Notes under the pieces: model-generated
Told to the model about the DNA's origin: nothing
Database searches by the model: none
The model's input: the letters and a program-made list of their open reading frames with translations, nothing else
Translations under genes and position numbers: made by a program
Part shown: positions 33,320 to 41,998 of the stretch, in pieces
Position numbering within the stretch: the first letter of the stretch is position 1
How the letters are laid out: each line of letters begins with the position of its first letter
Assembly: GCA_945897515.1 (NCBI GenBank)
Contig: CAMDFO010000014.1
Coordinates: 1-64,000 of the forward strand
Length of the DNA stretch: 64,000 bases
Direction: 5' to 3'
From: Rhodoplanes serenus
GTDB lineage: Bacteria; Pseudomonadota; Alphaproteobacteria; Rhizobiales; Xanthobacteraceae

Positions 33320-34171
33320 CTACAGCATTTCCAGCGACTTTGGCGCCTTTGGCGGCGGAAATGCCGCGTCGAGTGCCGCAAGGTCGTCATCGGTCAGGCG
33401 GACATCGAGCGCGGCGCGATTTTCTTTCACGTGCGCGAGCGTGCTCGCCTTGGGGATCGCGATGATGCCGTCCGTTCGCATCACCCAGGCGAGCACGATC
33501 TGGGCGGGCGTTGCGTCGTGGCGCGCCGCGATAGGCAAAAGTGCTGGGTTGCGAAGCATCCGCCCCTGCTCGATCGGCGAATAGGCCATGACTGTCATGC
33601 TGTGCTTGAGCGACCACGGCAGCAGGTCCCATTCGATGCCGCGCCGGGTCGGATTGTAGAGAAGCTGGTTGGTCTGGCAGGCATCGCCGCCAGGAAGCGC
33701 CACCAACTCCACCATGTCGTCGATATCGAGATTGCTGACGCCCCAGTGCCGGATCTTGCCGTCCTTCATGAGCGTCTCAAACGCCTCGATCGTTTGCGCG
33801 AGCGGCACGCTGCCGCGCCAATGCAGGAGATAAAGATCGATCGCGTCCGTCCCAAGTCGCTGCAGGCTGCGCTCACATGCCGCGATTGTGCCGCGCGACG
33901 AGGCGTTTTCCGGAAGCACCTTGCTGACCAGGAAAACCTCGGCGCGCCGCCCAGCGATAGCTTCGCCGACGACCTGCTCGGCGCCGCCGTTGGCGTACAT
34001 CTCCGCGGTGTCGATCAGCGTCATGCCGAGATCGATGCCGAGACGAAGCGCCGCCACCTCGTCCTTGCACTTGCGGGCATCTTCGCCCATGGCCCATGTG
34101 CCCTGGCCGAGGACGGGCACGGCCTCTCCTGCGGGCAATTCGGTGGTGCGGATGCCGGAGAGGGCCGCCAT
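33320..34171 (-). CDS. Aldo/keto reductase
   Basis: 283 residues from the ATG at 34171, which shares a base with the stop of the upstream MmgE/PrpD gene (TGATG). The catalytic tetrad is readable: Asp in TLIDTAEMYANGGAE with the Tyr following, Lys in FLVSKVLPENAS and His in LYLLHWRGSVPLA. NADPH-dependent reduction of a carbonyl in the cytoplasm. Converges with the TIM-barrel epimerase (6-base gap). Co-transcribed with MmgE/PrpD. Substrate unknown. Confidence 0.93.
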   Translation of the reverse strand: MAALSGIRTTELPAGEAVPVLGQGTWAMGEDARKCKDEVAALRLGIDLGMTLIDTAEMYANGGAEQVVGEAIAGRRAEVFLVSKVLPENASSRGTIAACERSLQRLGTDAIDLYLLHWRGSVPLAQTIEAFETLMKDGKIRHWGVSNLDIDDMVELVALPGGDACQTNQLLYNPTRRGIEWDLLPWSLKHSMTVMAYSPIEQGRMLRNPALLPIAARHDATPAQIVLAWVMRTDGIIAIPKASTLAHVKENRAALDVRLTDDDLAALDAAFPPPKAPKSLEML

Positions 34172-35526
34172 CAGGTGGAGGCCTCGATCCGGAGATCGCC
34201 GAGCAGCCGGGCGAGATCGCCTTCGGTCTCGAACTGCCACAGCCGGTCCAGCATGTGCTGCACGCGCGCTGGTGCGAGTTGGCGTTCCGCAAGGCCGCGG
34301 AACTTGCCAGCGACCTGCTCGTCGCTCATCGGCCGGTCGTGATGCCCGGTCGGATTCGGAACCGACGCGACCAACCGCCGGCCGGCTTTGGTCGTGATCT
34401 CGATGCGGCAGGGAAAGCTCTTGGGATAGCGCCGTTCCAACTCGGGGTCCTGAGTGATCGCGATTTTCTGCATGAGGTCGAGCGTGCGCGGATCGGCGTA
34501 GCGCTCGGGGCTATAGATGGCGTCGCTGTAACCGCCGTCGATCAGAACGCAGGCGACGATGTAGGGCAGGCTGTGATCGGCGGTTTCGCGCGTGGCCGGG
34601 CGCCATTTCTCGGGACCGCTGCCGATCTCGTGCCAGGCGAAACGATAGGTGAAGACCGCGACCTTCTCGATCTCTTTGGTTTCGACCTGCGGATGCAGCT
34701 CGATCGCGGCGAAGGCCGGCGACTGGGCGTGATACTCGCTGAGGAAAAACTTGAAGTCGGCGTTCAGGATGGCGAATGTCGAACGATCGAGTGGAAACGC
34801 TGCGATTTCCGCTGGTCCCACCACCTCCGTCAGTCCGCCCTCGAACGGCGTGGCCGGGCCGGTCATGCCGGCGGCGGCCATGTACGCTGCAGCGACGCCG
34901 TTGCGTGCCGAATTCGGTGCGGCGGCGCCCTTCCACATGGTCAGATGTCCGCGCCGCGAAATGTCGAGTGCAAGGTTGGGCACCAGCGAAAGCGAGATCG
35001 CATTGGCGGTCTGCTCTGTCGTTAGTCCCAGCACCTTGGCAGCTCCGACGGCGCTCGCGACCGCCGTATAAACCACGTAATCCAGGGCATGTCGGCGCAT
35101 CGGAAACGCGCGGAACAGATAGGCGTGGACCTCGTAGGCCAGCGCGATTGCGGCAATGGCGGTGCGCGCGGGCGCGCCGCTCGCCTCGGCAACGCCCAGA
35201 ATCGGCAGCAGGCAGTCGCTCGGATGCCCGCCGCCGCCCGGGAAGGTGTCATTGCCTTCGATGTAGCGGCTTGCCACGCTGTTCGCGAACGCTGCGAGCT
35301 CCGGCAGCGTGCGATGCGACGTGCCGATGATGGAAGCGCCGTCGGCAATCGAGGCGCGCATCGCAAAGCTGCGCGCGATCCGCGACGGCTCCGCATCGAA
35401 TGCGCCGAGCGCACAGCCGATGGTGTCGATGATCCGCCGCTTGCAGTCATGCACGACCGCCGCAGGCAACGCGGCCGAGTCGAGCCCGGTTACATGCTCG
35501 ACAATACTCCGCGTGATGGTGTCCAC
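34171..35526 (-). CDS. MmgE/PrpD family protein (2-methylcitrate dehydratase-like)
   Basis: 451 residues. N-terminal helical domain with IVEHVTGLDSAALPAAVVHD and CKRRIIDTIGCALGAFDAEP, followed by RYIEGNDTFPGGGGHPSDCL, the usual nucleotide-free active-site loop of the family. C-terminal domain ends in RGLAERQLAPARVQHMLDRL. Members dehydrate or isomerise small hydroxyacids (2-methylcitrate, cis-aconitate-like compounds). The canonical HPSD(x) element (GGHPSDC) is present. Its stop overlaps the aldo/keto reductase start, and a Bug receptor gene lies 27 bases upstream, so one operon imports and processes an acid. Confidence 0.92.
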   Translation of the reverse strand: MDTITRSIVEHVTGLDSAALPAAVVHDCKRRIIDTIGCALGAFDAEPSRIARSFAMRASIADGASIIGTSHRTLPELAAFANSVASRYIEGNDTFPGGGGHPSDCLLPILGVAEASGAPARTAIAAIALAYEVHAYLFRAFPMRRHALDYVVYTAVASAVGAAKVLGLTTEQTANAISLSLVPNLALDISRRGHLTMWKGAAAPNSARNGVAAAYMAAAGMTGPATPFEGGLTEVVGPAEIAAFPLDRSTFAILNADFKFFLSEYHAQSPAFAAIELHPQVETKEIEKVAVFTYRFAWHEIGSGPEKWRPATRETADHSLPYIVACVLIDGGYSDAIYSPERYADPRTLDLMQKIAITQDPELERRYPKSFPCRIEITTKAGRRLVASVPNPTGHHDRPMSDEQVAGKFRGLAERQLAPARVQHMLDRLWQFETEGDLARLLGDLRIEAST

Positions 35527-35553
35527 GGCAGAATTTCCCCCTTCGCGCCGATG

Positions 35554-36522
35554 CTAGATCGAGATCTTCGCTTCGCTCGCAATCTTTTGGTAGAGCTCGC
35601 GCTCCTTGTCGAAGAACGCCTGGAACGACTCCGGCGTGCCGCCGACGACACGGCCGCCGACCACGTCGATTTTCTGTTGCACCTCGGGGTCGGCGAGCGC
35701 GACGTTGACGGCGGCGTTGCGCTCGCGAATCTTTTCCACGGGCGTCGCCGCCGCCACCATCAGGCCGCCCCAGGCGCCGATGTCGATGCCGCGCACGCCC
35801 TGCTCAATGAAGGTCGGGACATCCGGCGCTCGCTTGGAACGCTCGGTGCCGGTCACAGCCAACACTTTGACCTCCTGCGAGTTGAGCCGAGACATGACCG
35901 AGAGAAAGTCCGTGATCATGATCGGGACTTCGCCGCGGATCAGGTCGGTCATCGCCGGTGCGATGCCGGAATAAGGGATCGCCTGCATGCGCGTTCCGGT
36001 CAGTATTTTGAACAGCTCGCCTGCAAAATGCGCCTGGGTGCCGACGCCCGCGGTGCCGTATGAATATTTTTCGGGGTTGGCTTTCAACAATTGAATCAGC
36101 GCGGGCAGAGTGGTCACGCCGATCTTGGGACTGATGGCGATGCAATAGGGAATCTGACTGATATGCGCCACCGCCTTGAGTGAGCCAAATGCATCGAAGG
36201 TCAGGTTCTTGTTGAGAATGGCGCTGGTAATGAAGCTCGCAGTCACCAGGAACAGCGTGTTGCCGTCGGGTGTGGCGTTCGCCACCCGCTGAGCCGCCAG
36301 CAAAGTGCCGGCCCCGGTGCGATTCTCGACCGTAACTCGAAAGCGGGTGCGCGCCGACATCGACAGGCCGACGACCCGTGCGGCGATGTCTGCACTGCCG
36401 CCTGCGGCCTGTCCGACCGTAAACAGAAGCTGTTCCGTGGCGCCGTCCTGCGCCCAGCCTGGGCCGGCGCCGGACAGCGCGAGCGCGCCACCGAGTTGGA
36501 GGACTGTTCGTCTGGTCGGCAT
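35554..36522 (-). CDS. Bug-family (TctC) receptor with a Tat-like signal peptide
   Basis: 322 residues. The N-terminus MPTRRTVLQLGGALALSGAG followed by PGWAQ has the twin-arginine form (RRTVLQL), suggesting Tat export. Bug features: LLFTVGQAAGGSADIAARVV, VENRTGAGTLLAAQRVANA, TPDGNTLFLV, FDAFGSLKAVAHI, AIPYSGIAPAMTDLIRGEVP. The PFAPGG loop reads GQAAGGS. Precedes the MmgE/PrpD and aldo/keto reductase genes and follows an FAD oxidoreductase gene in the same direction. Confidence 0.93.
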   Translation of the reverse strand: MPTRRTVLQLGGALALSGAGPGWAQDGATEQLLFTVGQAAGGSADIAARVVGLSMSARTRFRVTVENRTGAGTLLAAQRVANATPDGNTLFLVTASFITSAILNKNLTFDAFGSLKAVAHISQIPYCIAISPKIGVTTLPALIQLLKANPEKYSYGTAGVGTQAHFAGELFKILTGTRMQAIPYSGIAPAMTDLIRGEVPIMITDFLSVMSRLNSQEVKVLAVTGTERSKRAPDVPTFIEQGVRGIDIGAWGGLMVAAATPVEKIRERNAAVNVALADPEVQQKIDVVGGRVVGGTPESFQAFFDKERELYQKIASEAKISI

Positions 36523-36561
36523 GGTCGTTTCCTCTCGTGACCCGGCTGGGGCCGTTGTGTT

Positions 36562-38064
36562 CTAACCTGCGGCGGACAACGATGGGCCGGACTGCATCGC
36601 AGTCCGCGCCGCTTGCCGGCCGGAGACAAAGGCCCAGGCCAGATGGTGTCCGTGCCCGTCGAGCAGGACGCCGCCTTGGCCGGCCGAGCCGGCGGCGAAC
36701 AAGCCGGGGATCGGTTTATCGTCGGACCCCAGCACGTGCAGATCGTCGGTCACCGCGAGTCCGCCTTCGGTAATGCTGACGTAGCCCCGCACCGGCCCGA
36801 GCGCGATGAACGGCGGCCGTGCGAGCGGTTCGGTGGCGGTGTGGTTGTGTTCGGCGACCGCTTCCCCGAGGGCGGCCGGGTCAATGCCGATCCGGCGGGC
36901 CAACGCGTCCAGCGATTGCGCCTCGTGGAACACATCCTTGCGGGCGGCGCGATAGTCGCTGATGTAGGCATGTGCCACGCCAGGCGCGGTGGAGATGAAG
37001 TTCGGCCAGGCTTCGAATTGATCCGCGATCCGGCCATCGAGAATGATGAACCCGGAATTGGACGGGTCCAGCGCGAGGTGCTTCGCGGGACTCTTCAACT
37101 CGACAGGCAGCAGCTTGCCTGAGGCGTTCACCATGGCGGCGCCGGCCTTGAACAGGTTCTGTTCCGGCCCAAGGATCGTGGTGATGAACTTCATGACGAA
37201 CGGCCGCATGATCGCCGCCGGCATCAATGCCGTGCCCCAGCGAATCATGCGCGCGACGATGCGCGACGGCGGCAGGCGCATCACCCAGTTCGGCTGGCTG
37301 GGCGGGATGAACCGCAGGCGCGGAATATAGAACGCGGCATAGTCGCCATTCACGATGCGCGCGCCGTGCCGCTCGGCGATGCGCAAGCCGTCACCGGTGG
37401 CGAGCGGGTAGGCGGCGACCGAGTTGACCACGGCTTGGTCGAAGAAGCGTGCCCGATATTCTGGACTTGCGGCGAAATCGCCGCTGGTCAGGATGACGCC
37501 ATGGTTGGCGCGGTAGCTCTCCGTTTCGCCATCGGTCATTCGGACAGACACGCCGGCGACCCGACCGTCGTTGAAAATCAGATCGGTGACCTGCGCGTTG
37601 CAGCGCGTCGTGACGCCCAGCGCCTCGCACTTCCGCCCGAGATAATACGGAAATGCCGCCGACGAGGGGATGACGTTGTGCATCCGCGGGCGCGTCTGGG
37701 GCGGCTCGATGTTCGGCCCGATGAATTCGATGCCGAGTTCCGTCAGCCAGCGGAAGGTGTCGGGTGCGCCGAACGTCAAAAGTCGGCGCAGGCCGAGATT
37801 GTCGGGATATTTCGCGTTGGCGTTGACCAGGTCCATGTCGGCATAGTGCCGCTCCGGCGAGTCCTCGATACCGGCGCGCTTCTGGTGCGGCGTCGAGCTT
37901 GTCGAATAGGTCCCGACCGAACGTGCGGTGGCGCCGCCGATCTCCGGCGCCTTCTCCAGGATGAGGACCTTGGCGCCGGCGGTGGCGGCCTCGATCGCCG
38001 CCGCCATGCCCGAGCCGCCGGAGCCCACGATGATCAGGTCAAACGAGTCTGGGATCGGGACCAT
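36562..38064 (-). CDS. FAD-dependent oxidoreductase of the fumarate reductase / 3-oxosteroid dehydrogenase type
   Basis: 500 residues. FAD dinucleotide motif G14-S-G-G-S-G19 in LIIVGSGGSGMAAAIEAATA, then LILEKAPEIGGATARSVG. The substrate domain includes NHGVILTSGDFAASPEY and the C-terminal FAD site GLFAAGSAGQGGVLLDGHGH. These enzymes introduce or remove a C=C bond next to a carbonyl. Adjacent downstream (on the same strand) is a Bug receptor; upstream by 7 bases is an AroQ-like dehydratase. Together they suggest handling of cyclic hydroxy-acids such as quinate-like compounds, an inference only. Confidence 0.92.
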   Translation of the reverse strand: MVPIPDSFDLIIVGSGGSGMAAAIEAATAGAKVLILEKAPEIGGATARSVGTYSTSSTPHQKRAGIEDSPERHYADMDLVNANAKYPDNLGLRRLLTFGAPDTFRWLTELGIEFIGPNIEPPQTRPRMHNVIPSSAAFPYYLGRKCEALGVTTRCNAQVTDLIFNDGRVAGVSVRMTDGETESYRANHGVILTSGDFAASPEYRARFFDQAVVNSVAAYPLATGDGLRIAERHGARIVNGDYAAFYIPRLRFIPPSQPNWVMRLPPSRIVARMIRWGTALMPAAIMRPFVMKFITTILGPEQNLFKAGAAMVNASGKLLPVELKSPAKHLALDPSNSGFIILDGRIADQFEAWPNFISTAPGVAHAYISDYRAARKDVFHEAQSLDALARRIGIDPAALGEAVAEHNHTATEPLARPPFIALGPVRGYVSITEGGLAVTDDLHVLGSDDKPIPGLFAAGSAGQGGVLLDGHGHHLAWAFVSGRQAARTAMQSGPSLSAAG

Positions 38065-38071
38065 CGACGCG

Positions 38072-38521
38072 CTATTTCGCTTCGGCGCTGGTCAGGATGT
38101 TCTTGAGCGCATGCAGCCCGAGCGAATAGACGTCGAGCCCAAATCCGCAGATCACGCCGACGGCGGCCTTGCTGAGATAGGAGGGCGGACGATAGCTCTC
38201 GCGCTTGTAGATGTTGGTGATGTGGATCTCGATCACCGGAATTTTTACGGCCTTGACCGCGTCGTGAAGGCTCAGCGAGGTCCGCGCCAGTGCGGCGGCG
38301 TTAATGACGACGCCGACGCTGCCGGCGTGTGCCTCGTGAATCCAATCGATCAGCATGCCGTCGTGGTTGGTCTGTCGGAAGTCGATATTGAAATCGAGCG
38401 AGGCACCGACGCGGTCGCACAGCGCGCGGACATCGTCGAGCGTCTGGGTTCCGTAGAGCTCGGGTTCGCGCGTGCCGAGCAAGTTAAGGTTCGGCCCGTT
38501 CAGCACGAACACCGTATGCAT
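38072..38521 (-). CDS. Type II 3-dehydroquinate dehydratase-like protein with an altered active-site segment
   Basis: 149 residues, the usual length of AroQ. Clear homology: VFVLNGPNLNLLGTREPELY with R18 and Y23, the IEIHITNIYKRE segment with H100 and R107, and R111 in SYRPPS. However, the conserved NPGAYTHTS stretch, whose His contacts substrate, reads NAAALARTS (74-82) with R80 in place of His. It lies in a catabolic cluster between an FAD oxidoreductase and a Bug receptor, unlike a housekeeping aroQ. Either a divergent dehydratase or a related enzyme for a different cyclic acid. Confidence 0.85.
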   Translation of the reverse strand: MHTVFVLNGPNLNLLGTREPELYGTQTLDDVRALCDRVGASLDFNIDFRQTNHDGMLIDWIHEAHAGSVGVVINAAALARTSLSLHDAVKAVKIPVIEIHITNIYKRESYRPPSYLSKAAVGVICGFGLDVYSLGLHALKNILTSAEAK

Positions 38522-38545
38522 TGTAACGCTCCGCTCGACCGGACT

Positions 38546-39526
38546 TCAGTCCGGCTTGATGCCGGCTTCCTCGATGATCGCCTTCATCTTCTGGTAGTCG
38601 CCGCGAAGCTGCCGGCCGAATTCCTCCGGCGTGTCGGCCACGAGCTCGTAACCTTTGCTGAGGAAGTCGTCGCGGACCGCCGGAATCTGCAGCACCGCGC
38701 GGATTTCGTTGCGCAGCTTGTTGACGATCGGCATGGGTGTACCGGGGGGCGCGCCGATACCGTACCAGCCGGTGAGCTCATAGCCGGGAACGGTCTCGGC
38801 AACCGTAGGGATGTCTGGGAATAGCGGCGACCGCTTCAGCGAGGTGACGCCGAGTGCGCGCAGCGTGCCGGCCTTGTGGTGATCGCCAAGTCCGCCGATT
38901 GATTGAACGGTCAGATGCGTGCGGCCGGAGATCAGGTCAACCAGAACCGGACCTTCGCCCCGATACGAGACGTATTCGATCTTCACGCCGGCCATCTTGC
39001 CGAACATCAGCATTCCCAGGTGGCCCTGGCCGCCGATGCCGCCATGTCCGCCGGTGAGCCCCGCCGGGAGTGTTTTTGCGTGGGCGATCAACTCGGCCAC
39101 ATTCTTCGCCGGCAGCCCCGGATAGGACACCAGCATCGAGGCATATTTCACAATGTTGGTAACGAGCTGGAAACCGTTCAGTGGATCGAACGGCATCTGC
39201 TTGTACATGTGCGGATTGACGGTGATGTTCTGCGTGATGATCGTCAACGTATAGCCGTCGGGCGCGGCGCGCGAGCCCGCGGTCATGCCGATGTTGCCTC
39301 CGGCGCCGCCGCGATTCTCGATGACCACGGTCTGTCCCAGGCGCTCTCCGAGATGCTTGCCGACCAGCCGGCTGACCAGATCCGATCCGCCGCCTGCCGC
39401 AAAAGGCACGATCAATGTAATCGGCTTGGTGGGATAATCCTGCGCATGGGCGCTTCCAAGTGCCAACAGGCCGAAGGCAGAAAAGGCGATCGCGCGCGCG
39501 ATCAAGGAGGTCGATCCAGCTATCAT
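38546..39526 (-). CDS. Bug-family (TctC) periplasmic receptor
   Basis: 326 residues from the ATG at 39526, which gives a good signal peptide (LIARAIAFSAFGLLALGSAH, then AQDYP); the longer frame upstream does not. Landmarks: LIVPFAAGGGSDLVSRLVGK, VIENRGGAGGNIGMTAGSRA, PDGYTLTIIT, FDPLNGFQLVTN, YRGEGPVLVDLISGRTHL. Transcribed ahead of the AroQ-like and FAD oxidoreductase genes (24-base gap), so they share an operon. Confidence 0.94.
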   Translation of the reverse strand: MIAGSTSLIARAIAFSAFGLLALGSAHAQDYPTKPITLIVPFAAGGGSDLVSRLVGKHLGERLGQTVVIENRGGAGGNIGMTAGSRAAPDGYTLTIITQNITVNPHMYKQMPFDPLNGFQLVTNIVKYASMLVSYPGLPAKNVAELIAHAKTLPAGLTGGHGGIGGQGHLGMLMFGKMAGVKIEYVSYRGEGPVLVDLISGRTHLTVQSIGGLGDHHKAGTLRALGVTSLKRSPLFPDIPTVAETVPGYELTGWYGIGAPPGTPMPIVNKLRNEIRAVLQIPAVRDDFLSKGYELVADTPEEFGRQLRGDYQKMKAIIEEAGIKPD

Positions 39527-39796
39527 GACGTTCTCAGGTTTAAGGGCCGGCGGCATGCCCAAGGAGTTCCGCGCGATCTCGGCCGGTGGGGCAGCGCGAG
39601 GCTGCACTAGATTTGGCACGTTGCCAAACCCCATTTGGAATGTGAGTTATGCGTCAAATGCCAAGACATCTGCGGCGCAATCGCCTATGACGGCAGCCGC
39701 CTCAAGCGACGATCCGGGTACCGGGCGTTGTGTTGAAGAATTCGTCCTGCGAACCATATATATCCCTAGTAGAACGCCACACCGGGAGATTGAATT

Positions 39797-40186
39797 TTGA
39801 GCTACAAAAGTCCTGATCTTCAAGAGCGCCAGAGCGCCGCCGCAGCAGCCAAGAAGGCGATGCTGGAGAGGTTCCGCGCGGCGTCCGAAGATCCCGCTGT
39901 CGAGAAGCAGCGTGCGGAAAGGGCGGCGATTCACGAGGCGCGTCTGGCCCGTATGGCCGAGCGCGAGGCCGCGAAAAAGAAGGCGCAAGCCGAACTGGCC
40001 GCGAAGATTGCCCGCGACGCCGAACTTGCTTTGGAGGCGCAACGCGAAGCCGAGCGATTGGCGGCTGCCGCTGAGGCCGAAAAGCGTGAACGTGAAGCCG
40101 TGTTGGAGATGGAGCAGAAGGCTGCCAGGGATGCCCGATACGCAGCCCGCAAGGCCGCGAAAAAAGAGCGGCGCAGGGGCTACTGA
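39797..40186 (+). CDS. DUF6481-family coiled-coil protein
   Basis: 129 residues from a TTG start with GGGAG eight bases upstream. Rich in Ala, Glu, Lys and Arg with no aromatic core: SPDLQERQSAAAAAKKAMLE at the N-terminus, then EREAAKKKAQAELAAKIARD and a basic tail KERRRGY. Predicted to be one long helix. I recognise it as a DUF6481-type protein, common and uncharacterised in Hyphomicrobiales; unrelated to the surrounding catabolic genes. The 270 bases before it hold no gene, only an AT-rich patch near 39755-39775 that could contain a promoter. Confidence 0.75.
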   Translation: MSYKSPDLQERQSAAAAAKKAMLERFRAASEDPAVEKQRAERAAIHEARLARMAEREAAKKKAQAELAAKIARDAELALEAQREAERLAAAAEAEKREREAVLEMEQKAARDARYAARKAAKKERRRGY

Positions 40187-40227
40187 CGGTTTAGCCCCCG
40201 CCGCAGCCGCTCCGAGACCCTGCCCGC

Positions 40228-41946
40228 CTATTCGTCCACCATCACGTTGAGGATCGCCGTCCGTCCGCCCTGGACCGCCGCGAATGCGTCGGCGAGGGCG
40301 GTTTTCAATTCCGCGGACTGATCGACACGAGCGCCATGGCCCCCTGTCAGGGCCGCGATCGTAGAATAATCCGGACCGTCGATGTGGACGCCGTAGTGCA
40401 GCTTCTCCCGGGCCGACACGCCGTCCGGATACCAGTTCAAGTGCGTCCTCCGCATCACCTCGTATTTGTTGTTGTTGAAGATGACGATCAGGATCGGAAG
40501 GTTCTGGTCTTTCGAGAAGGTGAGCGAAGGCAGCACCGGATTGTAGAGAAACGATCCATCGCCGATCAGCAGCACGACCGGACGGTCGCGCGCTGCGAGC
40601 TTGGTGCCGAGCGCAATTCCAAAACCCTGGCCAAGACCGCTCGGGATGCGGAAAAAGCTGTGCGGCTGCTCCCAGGTCAGCAATTCGCGGATGATCGGAC
40701 TGTGCACGATGGTTTCATCGAGATAGATCGTGTCGGCCGGGAGCACGTCGTTGAGTGTCTTGCATAGCAGTGCCGTCGGAATGGTCTTCGACTCGGCGGC
40801 CTTGTCCTTGGTTGCGCGGACTTTTGCGGCCAGCTTGTCGTGCTCCTGCTGCCACCGCTTGCGGCGCTCGTCATGCTTGCCGGCCGTTTCGCCGGTGCGT
40901 TGCAGCGCTTCCGTCAACAGCCGAAGCGATTGTCCGGCATCGCCTTCGAGGTAAATGTCGGCCTCCATGGTCTGATAAACCATGTGCTGCTTCAGCGGGT
41001 TCTCGCTGATTGCGATCACCGTGGCATTGGTCGGCGAGTTGCTTGGCGGATACCAGGGCACCCGGCTTTCGATCAGCAGGACGAGATCGGCCTCCTTCAG
41101 CAGCGGCGCCGTGTTGGTGCCGAGATACATGGGATGCGATTTCGGGAAATTGGCATAGGCCGCGGCACGGCTTTCCAGCACCGGGATGGCCATGAATTCA
41201 GTGAAAGCGAGCAGCGCGGCGACGGTTTCCGAATCGCGGCCGGTGCTTTCGGTGATGATGATCGGGCACTTGGCCTTGGCGATCAGCGTGGCGACGTTGG
41301 TGACATCCTCCGGCAGCGCCCGGACCTTCGGCGGCTCAGGCGTGTCGCGAAATTTCTTCGGCGGCGTCCAGGCATGTATCATCGTCTCGACCGGCACGTT
41401 CAGATAGACCGGCCCCGGCGGAACGCGCTTCGCCATCTCGCCCGCGCGGATCACGCTCTGATAGAGCGTCTCCGGACTCGGCGCCTGGTTGGCCCATTTC
41501 ACCACCGAGTCGATCAGCCGCTGCGGGCCGCCGACCACGCCGAGGTTGCGATACCACTGGTTGCCTGGATCGAAACCGGAGAGCTCGCCGTAGGATAGCG
41601 ACTCGCCCGACATCACGACCATCGGGACTTCCGCGGCGCGCGCGCCCTGGATGCCCATCGCGCCTTGCAGCAGGCCCGAGCCGGCGTGCAGCAGCACCGC
41701 CTGCATCCGGCCGGTGACCTGCGCGTAGCCGACCGCGACGCCGACTGCGAGGGTTTCGTGTCCGCAGTCGAGATAGGTCGGCCCCGCCGCGCCACCGATC
41801 TTCTGCCGCGCCAACGCCTCCCAGATCGGCGGCCATTCCGAGCCCGGCGACGAGATGACGTAGTCGACATGCAGATTGCGGAACGCTTCGAGAATGGCCT
41901 CGCCGCCATCCTGCTGGTTCTTCAAGTTCGTGCGATCGCTGCTCAC
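40228..41946 (-). CDS. Thiamine diphosphate-dependent enzyme (acetolactate synthase / benzoylformate decarboxylase-like)
   Basis: 572 residues. The ThDP-activating Glu64 is in YLDCGHETLAVGVAVGYAQ. The ThDP/Mg motif starts GDGSF (462-466) and ends NNN (491-493). Central transhydrogenase-like domain around 205-340. The order PYR, R, PP is that of decarboxylases and acetolactate synthases. No regulatory subunit nearby, so a catabolic 2-oxo acid decarboxylase or carboligase is more likely than an ilvB. Upstream in the same direction are two tandem Bug receptors. It lies at the end of that unit, converging with the DUF6481 gene. Confidence 0.92.
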   Translation of the reverse strand: MSSDRTNLKNQQDGGEAILEAFRNLHVDYVISSPGSEWPPIWEALARQKIGGAAGPTYLDCGHETLAVGVAVGYAQVTGRMQAVLLHAGSGLLQGAMGIQGARAAEVPMVVMSGESLSYGELSGFDPGNQWYRNLGVVGGPQRLIDSVVKWANQAPSPETLYQSVIRAGEMAKRVPPGPVYLNVPVETMIHAWTPPKKFRDTPEPPKVRALPEDVTNVATLIAKAKCPIIITESTGRDSETVAALLAFTEFMAIPVLESRAAAYANFPKSHPMYLGTNTAPLLKEADLVLLIESRVPWYPPSNSPTNATVIAISENPLKQHMVYQTMEADIYLEGDAGQSLRLLTEALQRTGETAGKHDERRKRWQQEHDKLAAKVRATKDKAAESKTIPTALLCKTLNDVLPADTIYLDETIVHSPIIRELLTWEQPHSFFRIPSGLGQGFGIALGTKLAARDRPVVLLIGDGSFLYNPVLPSLTFSKDQNLPILIVIFNNNKYEVMRRTHLNWYPDGVSAREKLHYGVHIDGPDYSTIAALTGGHGARVDQSAELKTALADAFAAVQGGRTAILNVMVDE

Positions 41947-41998
41947 ATCAAATCCCTTCGTGTCGCCATTTTTTTGTGTGTCCGTATCTTGCCGCCGG

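Noticed and set aside
39527-39796. Additional small gene upstream of the DUF6481 gene
   Set aside because: Frames here are either the antisense N-terminal extension of the Bug gene or lack a ribosome-binding site.
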